From Colimorpha_A sp045533115 (GTDB lineage: Bacteria; Bacillota; Clostridia; Oscillospirales; CAG-272): DNA of 7,323 nucleotides. The DNA lies in assembly GCA_045533115.1 (NCBI GenBank), contig JAZSHF010000039.1, positions 1 through 7,323 of the forward strand, given 5' to 3'. Within the stretch, counting starts at the first letter, position 1. Each line of letters begins with the position of its first letter. Below, one piece after another: positions 6,975 to 7,323 of the stretch. The notes beneath the pieces were generated by a model. That model had not been told where the DNA came from and did not search any database. It worked only from the letters and a program-made list of their open reading frames with translations. A program made the translations under genes and the position numbers.

Positions 6975-7323
6975 AAACGTTTGTTAAATATCTGACGACG
7001 TTTGGCGTTGGCGCGATACTGTCGTTTCTTGTGATGAATTCGAAGGGCATCTTCGCACAGACCGATCCTGCGACGATATTCCATATCCTTTCCGATAGCT
7101 TTTTCGTGTCGGGAGTTCTCCTCGGAGGACTCGGACTGTTGGTCTTCGTCAGCAACGAGGGTGTGTTCGATATCCTCGTCTTCGGTACAAGACAGTTCTT
7201 CGGCTTCTTCAAGAAGAAAAAGGATGAAAGATACGCCGACTTCTACGAATATAAGGAGGCACGCGCGCAGAAAAAGCTGAAATTCGGCTCAATTCTCGTA
7301 GTAGGAGCACTCTTTGTATTCGC
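6971..7323 (+). CDS. DUF3899-type small membrane protein, 3'-truncated
   Basis: Open from ATG 6971 to the window end (117 residues visible, no stop). The start overlaps the oppF stop as ATGA, so translation is probably coupled; only a weak GGAG (6953-6956) lies upstream. Visible features: a first hydrophobic segment (about 7-22), LSDSFFVSGVLLGGLGLLVF (40-59) forming a second one, then FVSNEGVFD (59-67), a basic cytoplasmic-type stretch FFKKKKDERYADFYEYK (79-95), and the beginning of a third hydrophobic segment (about 105 onward). This order of motifs (SDxFFVxGVLL, SNEGxFD, YxDYxxxK, final helix) matches my memory of the DUF3899 family, small membrane proteins of Bacillota often encoded behind opp/ami operons. 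The function is unknown; a role with the transporter is inferred only from position. Confidence 0.8.
   Translation, partial: MKTFVKYLTTFGVGAILSFLVMNSKGIFAQTDPATIFHILSDSFFVSGVLLGGLGLLVFVSNEGVFDILVFGTRQFFGFFKKKKDERYADFYEYKEARAQKKLKFGSILVVGALFVF

Noticed and set aside
6850..7212. 120-codon minus-strand frame across the oppF-DUF3899 junction
   Set aside because: It overlaps two coding frames with clear family matches, and its translation is Pro/Ser/Thr-rich without any recognisable motif.

Overview
The window is one transcriptional block, all on the + strand, encoding an oligopeptide-type ABC importer of the Opp/Ami family (peptide/nickel branch). The order is oppA (5'-truncated) - oppB - oppC - oppD - oppF - DUF3899-type membrane protein (3'-truncated). 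There is no RNA gene, mobile element, CRISPR array or phage feature. The only gene-free stretch is the ~100-nt oppA-oppB gap. It holds a 9-bp hairpin, a second short inverted repeat and the oppB ribosome-binding site.

The likely host is a Gram-positive Bacillota, most probably a gut-type member of class Clostridia. This rests on AAAGGAG-type Shine-Dalgarno sites, roughly balanced base composition, the Ami-like rather than proteobacterial sequence of the ATPases, the C-terminal GGIKYMTYNYDD motif of the binding protein, and the DUF3899 gene behind oppF. The species cannot be named from this sequence. UGA is used as a stop (oppB, oppF), so the code is standard and this is not a Mycoplasma.

Positions 1-1077 encode the C-terminal part of the substrate-binding lipoprotein, with strongly biased codons as in highly expressed genes. 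After the gap come the two permeases (oppB 1181-2146 and oppC 2146-3717, joined by a TGATG stop/start overlap). A 40-nt spacer leads to the two ATPases (oppD 3758-5899 and oppF 5901-6974, 1 nt apart). The DUF3899 gene follows from 6971, with an ATGA overlap. The captured peptide would pass from OppA to the OppB/OppC channel, driven by ATP hydrolysis at the OppD/OppF dimer.

The unusual feature is that three of the four core transporter parts are enlarged while their catalytic and coupling motifs stay intact. OppC carries about 190-220 extra residues, predicted extracellular, after its first membrane helix. OppD carries about 370 extra residues, predicted helical, between the Q-loop and the ABC signature, doubling its size. 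OppF carries about 40 extra charged helical residues just before its Q-loop. OppD also lacks the four cysteines of the C-terminal cluster found in many OppD/DppD proteins. The OppD insert is the best candidate for something undescribed.
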